Assembly: GCA_003339645.1 (NCBI GenBank)
Contig: QNUV01000102.1
Location: forward strand, 1 to 64,000
Reading direction: 5' to 3'
Source of the DNA: Microbacterium arborescens
GTDB lineage: Bacteria > Actinomycetota > Actinomycetes > Actinomycetales > Microbacteriaceae
DNA: 64,000 nt
Below, in pieces: positions 8,838-17,144 of this stretch. Every line of letters begins with the position of its first letter. The stretch's first letter is position 1. A program made the translations under genes and the position numbers. The notes beneath the pieces were generated by a model, which searched no databases, was not told where the DNA came from, and was given only the letters and a program-made list of their open reading frames with translations.

Positions 8838-9356
8838 ATGGCACACGAGACCGACGAGGTGGACCGCATCGTCGGTGCGTGGTCGCTGCAGCGTCCCGAC
8901 CTGGACTTCTCGCCGCTCGAAGTGCTCTCGCGCGTCGATCGACTGTCGCGCCATCTCGACCGCGCGCGTCGCGAAGCCTTCCGCCGCAGTGATCTCGAGC
9001 CCTGGGAATGGGACGTCCTGTCGGCCCTCCGCCGCGCCGGCGAGCCCTACCAGTTGAGCCCTAAGCAGCTCCTCCAGCAGACCCTGGTCTCGAGCGGCAC
9101 GATGACCAATCGCATCGACCGGCTCGTCGCCCGCCGGCTCGTGCGGCGCGAGTCCGACCCGGGTGACGGGCGCAGCGTCCTGGTCACCCTGACCGATGAC
9201 GGACGCATCCGCGTGGATGCCGCGATCACGCGCCTCGTCGACGCGGAGGCGGTGCTCCTGGCCGGTCTGTCGAAGAGCGACCGCGACCGCCTCGCCTCGC
9301 TCCTGCGCAAACTGTCGCTGGGCTTCGACGGCACTCCCCCGCCACCGTCCGCCTGA
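8838..9356 (+). CDS. MarR family transcriptional regulator
   Basis: 172 aa. Winged helix-turn-helix: LSPKQLLQQTLVSSGTMTNR is the recognition region (residues about 75-95), followed by the wing RRESDPGDGRSVLVTLTDDG. The N-terminal helix SRVDRLSRHLDRARREAF and C-terminal helices give the usual dimer interface. The ligand is unknown. It reads divergently from tRNA-Gln/glmU and is followed on the same strand, after 59 bp, by an ABC-F gene with its own -10, so they are probably separate transcripts. Many MarR proteins repress a neighbour, but nothing in the sequence shows that here. Confidence 0.9.
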   Translation: MAHETDEVDRIVGAWSLQRPDLDFSPLEVLSRVDRLSRHLDRARREAFRRSDLEPWEWDVLSALRRAGEPYQLSPKQLLQQTLVSSGTMTNRIDRLVARRLVRRESDPGDGRSVLVTLTDDGRIRVDAAITRLVDAEAVLLAGLSKSDRDRLASLLRKLSLGFDGTPPPPSA

Positions 9357-9400
9357 GGTGTCCGAGCCTCGCTGACAGCGTGCGCCCGGCAGGGGTGGCC

Positions 9401-9406
9401 TAGCCT
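9401..9406 (+). promoter_or_regulatory. -10 of ABC-F gene
   Basis: TAGCCT; predicted start about 9413, leaving a leader of about 3 nt before ATG 9416. No Shine-Dalgarno is present. Confidence 0.4.
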
Positions 9407-9415
9407 GGAAGCAAT

Positions 9416-11239
9416 ATGGCGCATCTTCTGGGAGCCGAGGGCCTTCGCCTCGAGTATCCGACCAAAGTGGTGTTCGACGGGGTCTCCCTCGGTGTCGACG
9501 AGGGCGACCGCATCGGCATCGTGGGCCGCAACGGCGACGGCAAGTCGAGCCTTCTGCGCATGCTCGCGGGGCTCGTCGAGCCCGACTCCGGCCGGGTGAC
9601 CGTCCGCGGTGGCATCCGCGTGGGGGTCCTGGCGCAGGCCGACGACCTCGACGACGACCTCCGGGTGCGCGACGCCGTCGTCGGTGACCTGGCCGATCAC
9701 GAGTGGGCGGGCGACGCCCGGGTGCGCGACGTCATCGCGGGGCTTCTCGGCGATCTCGACTGGGAGGGCCCGATCCGTGGTCTCTCGGGCGGTCAGCGTC
9801 GCCGGGTCTCCCTCGCCGCGCTCCTCGCGGGCGATCACGACGTCATCTTCCTCGACGAGCCGACGAACCACCTCGACGTCGAGGGCATCTCGTGGCTCGC
9901 AGAGCACCTCAAGCGCCGGTGGTCGGCGGGTTCCGGTGCGCTCCTGGTCGTGACGCACGACCGCTGGTTCCTCGACGAGATCTGCACCGCGACGTGGGAG
10001 GTCCACGACCGGATCGTCGAACCGTTCGAGGGCGGCTACGCGGCGTACATCCTGCAGCGGGTCGAGCGCGACCGGCAGGCAGCCGCCATCGAGGCCCGGC
10101 GGCAGAACCTCGCCCGAAAGGAACTGGCCTGGCTGCGCCGCGGCGCCCCCGCCCGCACGTCGAAGCCGAAGTTCCGCATCGACGCCGCGAACGAGCTGAT
10201 CGCCGACGTCCCCGAGATCCGCGATCGGGTCGCGCTGCAGTCGCTCGCGGTGTCGCGACTGGGCAAGGATGTCGTCGACGTCCTCGACGCCGGTGTCAGC
10301 TACGGCGACCGGCTCGTGCTCGAGAAGGTCGAGTGGCGCATCGCGCCGGGCGAGCGCACCGGCATCCTCGGCGTGAACGGCGCCGGCAAATCGACCCTCC
10401 TGGGGCTCATCTCCGGCACCGTCGAGCCGACCGCGGGACGCGTCAAGCACGGCAAGACCGTCAAGGTGGCGACCCTCTCGCAGCGCATGAGCGAGCTCGA
10501 CGAGCATCTCGACGAGCCCGTCCGCGTCGTCATCTCGAACCTCCGCACCAGCTACACGATCGGATCGGGGTCGAAGGCGCAGGAGCTGACGCCGGGGCAG
10601 CTGCTGGAGCGGATGGGCTTCAGCTCGGCGCAGCTGTCGACGCCTGTCAAAGACCTCTCGGGCGGACAGAAGCGGCGTCTGCAGCTGCTGCTCATCCTGC
10701 TCGACCAGCCCAATGTGCTGATCCTCGACGAGCCGACCAACGACCTCGACACCGACATGCTCGCGGCGATCGAAGACCTCCTCGACTCGTGGGCGGGCAC
10801 GCTCATCGTCGTCTCTCACGACCGGTACTTCCTCGAGCGCGTGACCGACCAGCAGTACGCCATCCTCGGCGGACGGCTGCGACACCTTCCCGGCGGCGTC
10901 GACGAGTACCTGCGTCTGCGACGCGAGCAGCCTCAGCGCACCGGCGCGAACGCTGCGACCTCGGCCCCCTCCTCGGGTTCGGGCACAGGATCGACGAGCC
11001 CGGCGGCTCCGACGCTGAGCGGAGCCGAGCGCCGCGCCGCCGAGAAGGAGATCTCCGCCATCGATCGCCGACTGGAGAAGATCCAGGGCGAGATCGCAGC
11101 CGTCGATGCGCAGCTCGCCGATGCACACGACGACTTCGAGCGGATCATGGGGCTGCAGCGACGACGCGACGAGCTCGTCACCGAGACGACCACGCTCGAG
11201 GAGCGGTGGCTCGAGCTCGGCGAGGCCATCGACGGCTGA
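9416..11239 (+). CDS. ABC-F family ATPase, Uup-like
   Basis: 607 aa soluble protein with two ABC domains and no membrane segments. Domain 1: Walker A GRNGDGKSS (Asp where Ala/Ser is common), signature LSGGQRRRVSLA, Walker B VIFLDEPTNHLD. Linker region about residues 220-290. Domain 2: Walker A GVNGAGKST, signature LSGGQKRRLQLL, Walker B VLILDEPTNDLD. The C-terminus (about 535-607) is a charged coiled coil (AAEKEISAIDRRLEKIQGEI), which favours the Uup type that acts on ribosomes or DNA. Not evidently an antibiotic-resistance ABC-F. Confidence 0.92.
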   Translation: MAHLLGAEGLRLEYPTKVVFDGVSLGVDEGDRIGIVGRNGDGKSSLLRMLAGLVEPDSGRVTVRGGIRVGVLAQADDLDDDLRVRDAVVGDLADHEWAGDARVRDVIAGLLGDLDWEGPIRGLSGGQRRRVSLAALLAGDHDVIFLDEPTNHLDVEGISWLAEHLKRRWSAGSGALLVVTHDRWFLDEICTATWEVHDRIVEPFEGGYAAYILQRVERDRQAAAIEARRQNLARKELAWLRRGAPARTSKPKFRIDAANELIADVPEIRDRVALQSLAVSRLGKDVVDVLDAGVSYGDRLVLEKVEWRIAPGERTGILGVNGAGKSTLLGLISGTVEPTAGRVKHGKTVKVATLSQRMSELDEHLDEPVRVVISNLRTSYTIGSGSKAQELTPGQLLERMGFSSAQLSTPVKDLSGGQKRRLQLLLILLDQPNVLILDEPTNDLDTDMLAAIEDLLDSWAGTLIVVSHDRYFLERVTDQQYAILGGRLRHLPGGVDEYLRLRREQPQRTGANAATSAPSSGSGTGSTSPAAPTLSGAERRAAEKEISAIDRRLEKIQGEIAAVDAQLADAHDDFERIMGLQRRRDELVTETTTLEERWLELGEAIDG

Positions 11240-11253
11240 CTGCGCACGGCACG

Positions 11254-11290
11254 ACGAAGCCCCCGGCGCGATGCGCACCGGGGGCTTCGT
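11254..11290. terminator. Bidirectional hairpin terminator
   Basis: Arms ACGAAGCCCCCGG (11254-11266) and CCGGGGGCTTCGT (11278-11290) pair perfectly over 13 bp with an 11-nt loop. It lies between the convergent ABC-F and glycine-betaine binding-protein genes, so it can serve both. Confidence 0.8.
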
Positions 11291-11296
11291 TGCGGA

Positions 11297-12214
11297 TCAG
11301 ACGAGTCCGTTGTCCTCGAGGAACTTCTTCGCGATCGCGGCCGGCTCGAGCTTGTCGACCGTGCTCTGGACGTTCAAGGCGACCAGGGCCTCGGGGGTGA
11401 GCTTCGCGCTGACGGCGTTGATGGTGTCCTCGACCTCGCCCGCGAGATCCTTGTTGACGACCGGGACGACGTTGGACGCGAGGAAGAGCCCCTCGGGGTC
11501 TTCGAGCACGACGAGGTCGTCGGTCTGGATGCGCGGGTCGGCCGTGAAGACGTTCGCGACGTTGACCGTGCCGGCGACGAGGTCGTCGACCGTGGTCTCG
11601 CCGGTGGCCTGGAAGCCGACCTCGATGCCGTAGGTGTCGGCAAGGCCCGTCGGACCGTAGGGACGCTGCTCGAGCTCGGCAGGACCGCCGAGGGTCAGCG
11701 GCTCGGTGACGTTCGCGAGGTCGGCGATCGTGGTCAGGTTCCACTGCTCGGCGAACGCCGCCGTCACGGTGTACGAGTCCTGGTCGCTCGCGGTCGCCTG
11801 GTCGAGCACCGTGAGGTTCTCGGGGAGCGCGTCGGCGAGAGCGGCGTACACGTCCTCGGAGGTGCGGGCGGTGGTGTCCTCGTCGAAGTACTGCAGCAGG
11901 TTGCCGGTGTACTCGGGGAACAGCGTCAGCGACCCGCTCTCGAGCTCGGGCAGGTACGCCTCGCGCTGACCGGTCGTGAACTGACGGTCGACGGTCTTGC
12001 CGGCACCCTCGAGGGCCTGCGCGTAGATCTCGGCGATGATCTCGTTGGAGTAGTAGTCCTGGGAGCCGATGACGATGGTGCCGTCGGCCGGGGCCGCCGA
12101 CTCGCCGCCGCCCTCCGCGAGCGGGTCGGAGCTCGCGCATCCGGCGAACAGGGTGGTGGCGGCGAGCACGCCGACACCGGCCGTCAACAGGCGGCGGGTG
12201 GTGAAGCGGGACAT
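11297..12214 (-). CDS. Osmoprotectant (glycine betaine/choline-type) ABC substrate-binding lipoprotein
   Basis: 305 aa. Lipoprotein signal peptide with lipobox LFAGC, Cys26. The mature part starts TIVIGSQDYYSNEIIAEIYA, typical of the OpuAC/ProX-like quaternary-amine binding family, and contains LFPEYTGNLLQYF. GAGGAA precedes the ATG. It is the last gene of the importer operon, 54 bp downstream of the second permease. Family knowledge says it binds glycine betaine, choline or similar solutes; the exact ligand cannot be read from sequence. Confidence 0.88.
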   Translation of the reverse strand: MSRFTTRRLLTAGVGVLAATTLFAGCASSDPLAEGGGESAAPADGTIVIGSQDYYSNEIIAEIYAQALEGAGKTVDRQFTTGQREAYLPELESGSLTLFPEYTGNLLQYFDEDTTARTSEDVYAALADALPENLTVLDQATASDQDSYTVTAAFAEQWNLTTIADLANVTEPLTLGGPAELEQRPYGPTGLADTYGIEVGFQATGETTVDDLVAGTVNVANVFTADPRIQTDDLVVLEDPEGLFLASNVVPVVNKDLAGEVEDTINAVSAKLTPEALVALNVQSTVDKLEPAAIAKKFLEDNGLV

Positions 12215-12268
12215 GGGTTCCTCTTTTCGGTGATGCGAAGGTTCGGTGCTGTGGGTCGGGATGGTCGG

Positions 12269-12982
12269 TCAGGCGGTCGCGGCGACGGGCCGGCGGCGGC
12301 GCTGCGGGGCGTCGGCGGCACGGACGCCACGCGGCACGCTGAGGCGTTGGAGGAGGGCGAAGACGGCGTCGAGCAGGAGGGCGAGCAGCGCGAGGATCAG
12401 GGCGGCGCCGAGCACCTGGTCGATCGCGCGGAGGTCGATGCCCTGGATGATGCGGAAGCCGAGCCCGCCGAGGTCGGTGTACCCGGCGATCGTGACGGTC
12501 GCCACGACCTGCAGCACGGCCGAGCGCAGCCCGCCGATCAGCAGCGGCAGGCCGAGGGGCACCTCGACACGCCAGAGGATCTGCCACTCGGTCATGCCGA
12601 CCGCGCGAGCCGCGTCGATCGTGCGTCGATCGATCGCCTGAAGCCCGCTGTACGCGCCCGCGAGGAGCGGCGGGATCGCGAGCACGACGAAGGTGATGAA
12701 CGCCGCCTCGGTCTTCTGGGTGACGCCGAGCAGCAGGATCAGCAGGATCAGCAGTCCGAACGACGGGATGGCGCGGGCTGCTCCCGACACGGCGACGGCG
12801 AACTCGCGTCCCTTGCCCGTATGACCGATGGCCCAGCCGATCGGCACCGCGATGAGCGCGGCGATCACGACTGAGACGAAGGTGTAGAACAGCTGCTGAC
12901 CGATCAGGAACGGCACCGAGTTGCTGCCGTTGTACTGCGCGGGGTCGAGCACCCAGGCGATCGCGTCGACGAAGACGTTCAT
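12269..12982 (-). CDS. Osmoprotectant ABC transporter permease 2
   Basis: 237 aa, about five to six membrane helices. The EAA-type loop DAARAVGMTEWQILWRVEVP couples it to the ATPase. It belongs to the OpuCB/OpuCD-type permease family. ATG 12982 overlaps the stop of the upstream permease gene (ATGA), giving translational coupling. The C-terminus is Arg-rich and cytoplasmic. Confidence 0.9.
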   Translation of the reverse strand: MNVFVDAIAWVLDPAQYNGSNSVPFLIGQQLFYTFVSVVIAALIAVPIGWAIGHTGKGREFAVAVSGAARAIPSFGLLILLILLLGVTQKTEAAFITFVVLAIPPLLAGAYSGLQAIDRRTIDAARAVGMTEWQILWRVEVPLGLPLLIGGLRSAVLQVVATVTIAGYTDLGGLGFRIIQGIDLRAIDQVLGAALILALLALLLDAVFALLQRLSVPRGVRAADAPQRRRRPVAATA

Positions 12983-13662
12983 GCGGTCGCCTCCCGTCGG
13001 CGGCGCGCGCGGCGGTCGCGTCGGACCGATCCGGCGTGCGCCCACGGCATGACGACGCGTCCGATGACGACGAGCAGCGCGTCGATGACGAGAGCGATGA
13101 TCGCGACGGCGAGGATGCCCGCGAACACCTCCTCGAGCAGACGGCGCTGGATGCCGTTGGTGAAGAGATACCCGAGGTTCGTGACACCGACGAGGATGCC
13201 GACGGTCGCCAGCGACACGGTCGAGACGGCCATGACCCGCAGGCCCGCGAGCAGCACCGGGCCCGACAGCGGCAGGTCGACCGCCCAGAACCGGCGGAAC
13301 CCGCCGTATCCCATGGCCGTCGCCGCCTGCCGGACGCCCGGGTCGACCGAGTCGAACCCGTCGGCCACCGAACGGGTCTGGATCGCGATCGCGTAGATCG
13401 TCAGGCCGACGATGAGGTTGGTCTCGGTGCGGATGCCGTATCCGAGTGCACTGGGAAGCAGCACCAGCAGGGCGAGAGAGGGGATCGTGTAGAGCAGTCC
13501 CGTGAGGGTGATCACCCACCCGCGCAGCAGGCGGTAGCGCCACGCGACCCAGCCGAGCGGCACGGAGAGCACGAGTCCCAGCACGATCGCGATGACGCTC
13601 TGCCGGATGTGATCGAGGGCGAGCGAGAAGATGAGGTCGAGGTTCGACCAGATCCACGACAC
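12979..13662 (-). CDS. Osmoprotectant ABC transporter permease 1
   Basis: 227 aa with start GTG 13662, one base after the ATPase stop; the sequence GAGGTG spans the junction. Translation begins VSWIWSNLDLIFSL; a longer in-frame reading would run back into the ATPase gene with an Arg/Ser-rich unconserved sequence, so it was rejected. EAA loop QAATAMGYGGFRRFWAVDLP. Pairs with the second permease to form the membrane channel of the importer. The C-terminal tail is very basic (RRDRRARRRREA). Confidence 0.87.
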   Translation of the reverse strand: MSWIWSNLDLIFSLALDHIRQSVIAIVLGLVLSVPLGWVAWRYRLLRGWVITLTGLLYTIPSLALLVLLPSALGYGIRTETNLIVGLTIYAIAIQTRSVADGFDSVDPGVRQAATAMGYGGFRRFWAVDLPLSGPVLLAGLRVMAVSTVSLATVGILVGVTNLGYLFTNGIQRRLLEEVFAGILAVAIIALVIDALLVVIGRVVMPWAHAGSVRRDRRARRRREATA

Positions 13663-13663
13663 C

Positions 13664-14485
13664 TCAGGCGTCGCCTTCGACCAGGGCGCCCTGCGTGCGC
13701 CCCTCGGAGTCGACGAGCACCGCACCGTTGGCCGTCCGCTCGACGTGCAGGGCGCGCTTGCCCCGGTCGACGCCGACGAAGCTCGCGACGAACTCGTCTG
13801 CCGGGTCGCGGATGATCTCGCTGGGCGAGCCGACCTGGAGCTTGTGGGCACCGGCCGCGAGGATCACGACCTGGTCGCCGAGGAGGAAAGCCTCGTCGAT
13901 GTCGTGGGTGACGAAGACGACGGTCTTGCCGAGCTCGCGCTGCAGACGCAGCAGCTCCTGCTGCAGCTCGTCTCGCACGATGGGGTCGACCGCCCCGAAC
14001 GGCTCGTCCATGAGGAGGATGTTGGGGTCGTTGGCGAGGCCCCGGGCCACCCCCACGCGCTGCTGCTGACCGCCCGACAGCTGGCTCGGATAGCGGTCGG
14101 CCATGCGCGTGTCGAGGCCGACCGTCTCCATGAGCTCGAGCGCCCGGCGACGCGCATCGCGCCGGCTCGTGCCGGTGAGGACGGGCACCGTGGCGATGTT
14201 GTCCGCGACGGTGAAGTGCGGCAGCAGACCCGAGTTCTGCATGACGTAGCCGATACGGCGGCGCAGCTGCACCGGCGATCCGGTCGCGACGCTCTCGCCG
14301 TCGATCTCGATGGCACCGGAGGTCGGCTCGACCATCCGGTTGATCATGCGCAGGAGCGTCGTCTTGCCGCACCCGGACGATCCGACGAAGACGGTCGTCT
14401 TGTGCGAGGGGATGACGAGCGAGAAGTCCTGCACCGCCCGGGTGCCGTCGGGGAACTCCTTGACGACGTCGCGGAACTCGATCAC
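13664..14485 (-). CDS. Osmoprotectant ABC transporter ATP-binding protein
   Basis: 273 aa. Walker A VGSSGCGKTT, Q-loop MQNSGLLPHFTV, signature LSGGQQQRVGVARGL, Walker B ILLMDEPFGAVDP, switch His VFVTHDIDEAF. The C-terminal extension of about 40 residues is too short for the paired CBS domains of OpuCA. GTG 14485 (VIEFRDVVKEFPDG) begins 4 nt after the DUF427 stop; upstream in-frame codons lie inside DUF427 and look non-coding in this frame. Confidence 0.9.
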   Translation of the reverse strand: MIEFRDVVKEFPDGTRAVQDFSLVIPSHKTTVFVGSSGCGKTTLLRMINRMVEPTSGAIEIDGESVATGSPVQLRRRIGYVMQNSGLLPHFTVADNIATVPVLTGTSRRDARRRALELMETVGLDTRMADRYPSQLSGGQQQRVGVARGLANDPNILLMDEPFGAVDPIVRDELQQELLRLQRELGKTVVFVTHDIDEAFLLGDQVVILAAGAHKLQVGSPSEIIRDPADEFVASFVGVDRGKRALHVERTANGAVLVDSEGRTQGALVEGDA

Positions 14486-14489
14486 GCGC

Positions 14490-14780
14490 TCAGCTCTCGA
14501 TGACGACCGAGCGGTCGAACGCGACGTATCCCGAGAAGTCGGTGCCCACGCGCTCGATCGCGGTCGGATAGGGCGTCGGGTACGACCATGCCTTGTCGGG
14601 CGAGCCGGCGACATCGAAGTACTGGGCGTCCCCCTTCCAGGCGCACGTGTAGGGCGTGTCGCTCTCGGTCAGGACTCCCGGCGCGACGCTCCGCGGCGGG
14701 AAGTACCAGTTACCCTCGATCCGGACGAGATCGCTCTCGTCGGCTTCGGCGATGATCGTGTCGCCCAGTCGTGCACGCAT
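14490..14780 (-). CDS. DUF427 domain protein
   Basis: 96 aa single DUF427 domain: MRARLGDTIIAEADES at the start and TPYTCAWKGDAQYFDV in the middle. A GGGAGG Shine-Dalgarno precedes the ATG. It is the first gene of the transcript that continues into the osmoprotectant importer, with only 4 nt to the ATPase start. The function of DUF427 proteins is not established; their small beta-rich fold suggests ligand binding. The link with solute import is by position only. Confidence 0.85.
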   Translation of the reverse strand: MRARLGDTIIAEADESDLVRIEGNWYFPPRSVAPGVLTESDTPYTCAWKGDAQYFDVAGSPDKAWSYPTPYPTAIERVGTDFSGYVAFDRSVVIES

Positions 14781-14807
14781 GGCGCCGCCCTCCCGTTGTG
14801 GTCTCTC

Positions 14808-14813
14808 ACGCTA
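14808..14813 (-). promoter_or_regulatory. -10 of DUF427/osmoprotectant operon
   Basis: TAGCGT on the minus strand, predicted start near 14801, about 20 nt before the ATG with a Shine-Dalgarno between. No clear -35. Confidence 0.4.
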
Positions 14814-14889
14814 GCGTTCGGAGCCGACACCCGGGCCGTGTTGCGTCATGTCGCGAAATGGACTAAGGCAGCGCATCCCGACCCGGCGG

Positions 14890-16203
14890 TCAGTACCAGA
14901 GACCGACGCGCGGCACCGTCGTCGACGCGAACATCCGCGTGGATGCCGCGAGGTCGGTGCCCGTCAGTCGACCGGCCCGCCCGAGAGTCTCGGGCGACAC
15001 ACCACCGAGATAGACGGCGGCGAGCTCGACGACCGACAGGTCGAGCACATCGGCGCCGGTCGTATCGGCATCCGCCGCCGTCGACACCGTGCCCGCGCCG
15101 CCGTCATCGATCGTCAGGAGGTACTCCCCCGTAGCGATCCCGAGCGGATCGCTCACTCGCAGCAGCAGGCGACCCGCGGCACCATAGGTGCGCGCACGGA
15201 GGGCGGCAGGCACATCCACGATGCGCAGGTACTGGTGGTCGAAGACCGAGACCGACGCCGCCCGCCGGTCCCCCATCATCCACAGCACCGGCTCATCGAC
15301 CGAGCACAGCTCCGCGCGGACGTGGGCCACCAGATCGAGCTCGAGCAGGAACCGCCAGAGCGCGGCGTAGGCGTCGTCGGTCTCGGCGATGAGAATCGTG
15401 ACCTTCGCGGTGCCCTTGACGATGTCGCGCTCGTGCGGCGCGAGCGTGTAGGTGAGGATGCCGCGCACCTCGCCCGCCGCGTCGCGGTACTGCACGCACC
15501 GGATGTCGCCGCCGTCCTTGGCATCGGGGTCGGTGCCGGTGAAGCGGTCGCCGTGTCCCGGCGGCAGCGCGATGTCGCCCGGGGTGCGGCGACGCGTGCG
15601 CTCGTGCAGCGTTGCGACGACGTCGCGCGCGGAGGTCCGGTCGATGAAGTCGAGGCGACCGTCGGGCGTGGGACCCGCCCAGCGCACCCGACGGGTGTCG
15701 ATGTCGAGGATCGCGGCCGATGCCGCCGACGCGAAACCGTAGCGGCCGTAGAGCGTGGACTCGGTCACCGTGAGCATCGCGATCGGCAGCCCGGCCGCTG
15801 CGACGGTGCGGACCTCGCCCTCCAGGAGGGCGCGAGCGATGCCGCGGCGGCGGTGCGTCTGCGCGACCGTGACGGCGCTGATGGCGCCCGCGGGGATCGT
15901 CCCGCCCGGCACCGTGAGTTCGGACGGCCACGACGCGATCGTGCCGACGGCGACCTCGGGCATCGGACCGCTCTCGTCGAACACGCCCGTCAAGCGTCGC
16001 GCGCTGTTGCGACCGCGCGCGCCCGCGATCTGCTCGGCCGAGCGCTCGCCGTCCTGGAAGCCGCGCGAGACCGCCTGGATCCACCCCTCGAAGGCCGGCT
16101 CGTGCGGGGGCACGGTCCGATAGGTCAGGCCGCGCTCGGCGAGGGAACGACCGGACGCCTCGTCGACGTCGCGATGCAGGAGGGGGTTCGGGGTTTCGGT
16201 CAT
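14890..16203 (-). CDS. GNAT N-acetyltransferase, Eis-like
   Basis: 437 aa. N-terminal GNAT domain with the acetyl-CoA loop VAQTHRRRGIARALLEGE, and LYGRYGFASAA as in Eis. A second GNAT-like half and a C-terminal sterol-carrier-like domain (from about residue 330) give the three-domain Eis layout; the protein ends in an aromatic pair (GLWY), and Eis uses its C-terminal carboxylate in catalysis. Mycobacterial Eis acetylates amines including aminoglycosides; the substrate here is unknown. ATG overlaps the ispE stop (ATGA), so it is coupled to an isoprenoid gene for no obvious biochemical reason. Confidence 0.85.
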   Translation of the reverse strand: MTETPNPLLHRDVDEASGRSLAERGLTYRTVPPHEPAFEGWIQAVSRGFQDGERSAEQIAGARGRNSARRLTGVFDESGPMPEVAVGTIASWPSELTVPGGTIPAGAISAVTVAQTHRRRGIARALLEGEVRTVAAAGLPIAMLTVTESTLYGRYGFASAASAAILDIDTRRVRWAGPTPDGRLDFIDRTSARDVVATLHERTRRRTPGDIALPPGHGDRFTGTDPDAKDGGDIRCVQYRDAAGEVRGILTYTLAPHERDIVKGTAKVTILIAETDDAYAALWRFLLELDLVAHVRAELCSVDEPVLWMMGDRRAASVSVFDHQYLRIVDVPAALRARTYGAAGRLLLRVSDPLGIATGEYLLTIDDGGAGTVSTAADADTTGADVLDLSVVELAAVYLGGVSPETLGRAGRLTGTDLAASTRMFASTTVPRVGLWY

Positions 16204-17144
16204 CGTGTCATCACTTTCGCGCCCGTCACCGGGCCGGAGACATGACGGGCCCGGTGGCCCATCGCGGACAGGTCGTGCTCGATGCTCTGCGCGGCGGTGG
16301 CATCGGCCGCCAGGAAGGCGAGGGTGGGCCCGGAACCGGACACGAGACCCGCGAGGGCGCCGAACTCGCCGGCGCGATCGAGCAGCTCACGCAGGTCGGG
16401 ACGCAGCTCGCATGCCGCTTCCTGCAGGTCGTTGCGCAGGGCCGTCGCGAGCAGGTCGGGAGAGCCGGACCGCAGGGCCTGCAGCACGACAGGGTCGACC
16501 TCCGGCGGTTCGGGACGCGGCGCGATGTCGGGACGGCGATCGGCGCGCAGCCGATCGAGCTCGGCGTAGACCTCGGGGGTCGAGAGCCCGCCGCCGTCGG
16601 CGATGACGAGGACCCAGTCGAAGCGCGCTCGCCCCAGCGCCGGGCTCAGTCGATCCCCGCGTCCCGTGCCGACGGCGCTGCCGCCCATGAGCGAGAAGGG
16701 GACGTCCGCACCCAGGCGCGACGCCATCTCCTGCAGAGCGGGCGAGGTCAGCCCCGCCCCCCACAGGGCGTCGCACGCCACCAGTGCGGCCGCGGCGTCC
16801 GCCGAGCCCCCGCCCATCCCTCCAGCCACCGGGACGGCCTTGCGGATGTCGAGGTGCACGCCGCCGAGATAGCCGACCTCGCGCGCCACCATGCGGGCAG
16901 CACGCAGGGCGAGGTTCCGATCGTCGAGCGGAACGCCGGGCACGGGCGCGCCGGTCTCGTCGCGGACGCTCACGGTGAAGTCGTCCGCCGGGGTGGCCAC
17001 CAGGTCCTCGTAGAGCGAGACGGCCTGATAGACGGAGGCGACGTCGTGGTACCCGTCGTCCTGCACCGAGCCGACGTCGAGGAACAGGTTGATCTTGCCG
17101 GGTGCCCGCACACCCACGCGGTCGGGGACGGCACTGAGGCTCAT
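16200..17144 (-). CDS. ispE: 4-diphosphocytidyl-2-C-methyl-D-erythritol kinase
   Basis: 314 aa GHMP kinase of the MEP isoprenoid pathway. APGKINLFLDV at the N-terminus, ATP-binding VPVAGGMGGGSADAAA, and C-terminal LVSGSGPTLAFL. ATG 17144 overlaps the stop of the aldo/keto reductase gene (ATGA), and its own stop overlaps the acetyltransferase start. In many actinobacteria ispE follows rsmA; here rsmA lies 3.7 kb away with unrelated genes between. Confidence 0.95.
   Translation of the reverse strand: MSLSAVPDRVGVRAPGKINLFLDVGSVQDDGYHDVASVYQAVSLYEDLVATPADDFTVSVRDETGAPVPGVPLDDRNLALRAARMVAREVGYLGGVHLDIRKAVPVAGGMGGGSADAAAALVACDALWGAGLTSPALQEMASRLGADVPFSLMGGSAVGTGRGDRLSPALGRARFDWVLVIADGGGLSTPEVYAELDRLRADRRPDIAPRPEPPEVDPVVLQALRSGSPDLLATALRNDLQEAACELRPDLRELLDRAGEFGALAGLVSGSGPTLAFLAADATAAQSIEHDLSAMGHRARHVSGPVTGAKVMTR

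Noticed and set aside
9416-11239. Antibiotic-resistance ABC-F protein
   Set aside because: The C-terminal coiled coil and motif set fit housekeeping Uup-like proteins; nothing specific to resistance ABC-F types was seen.
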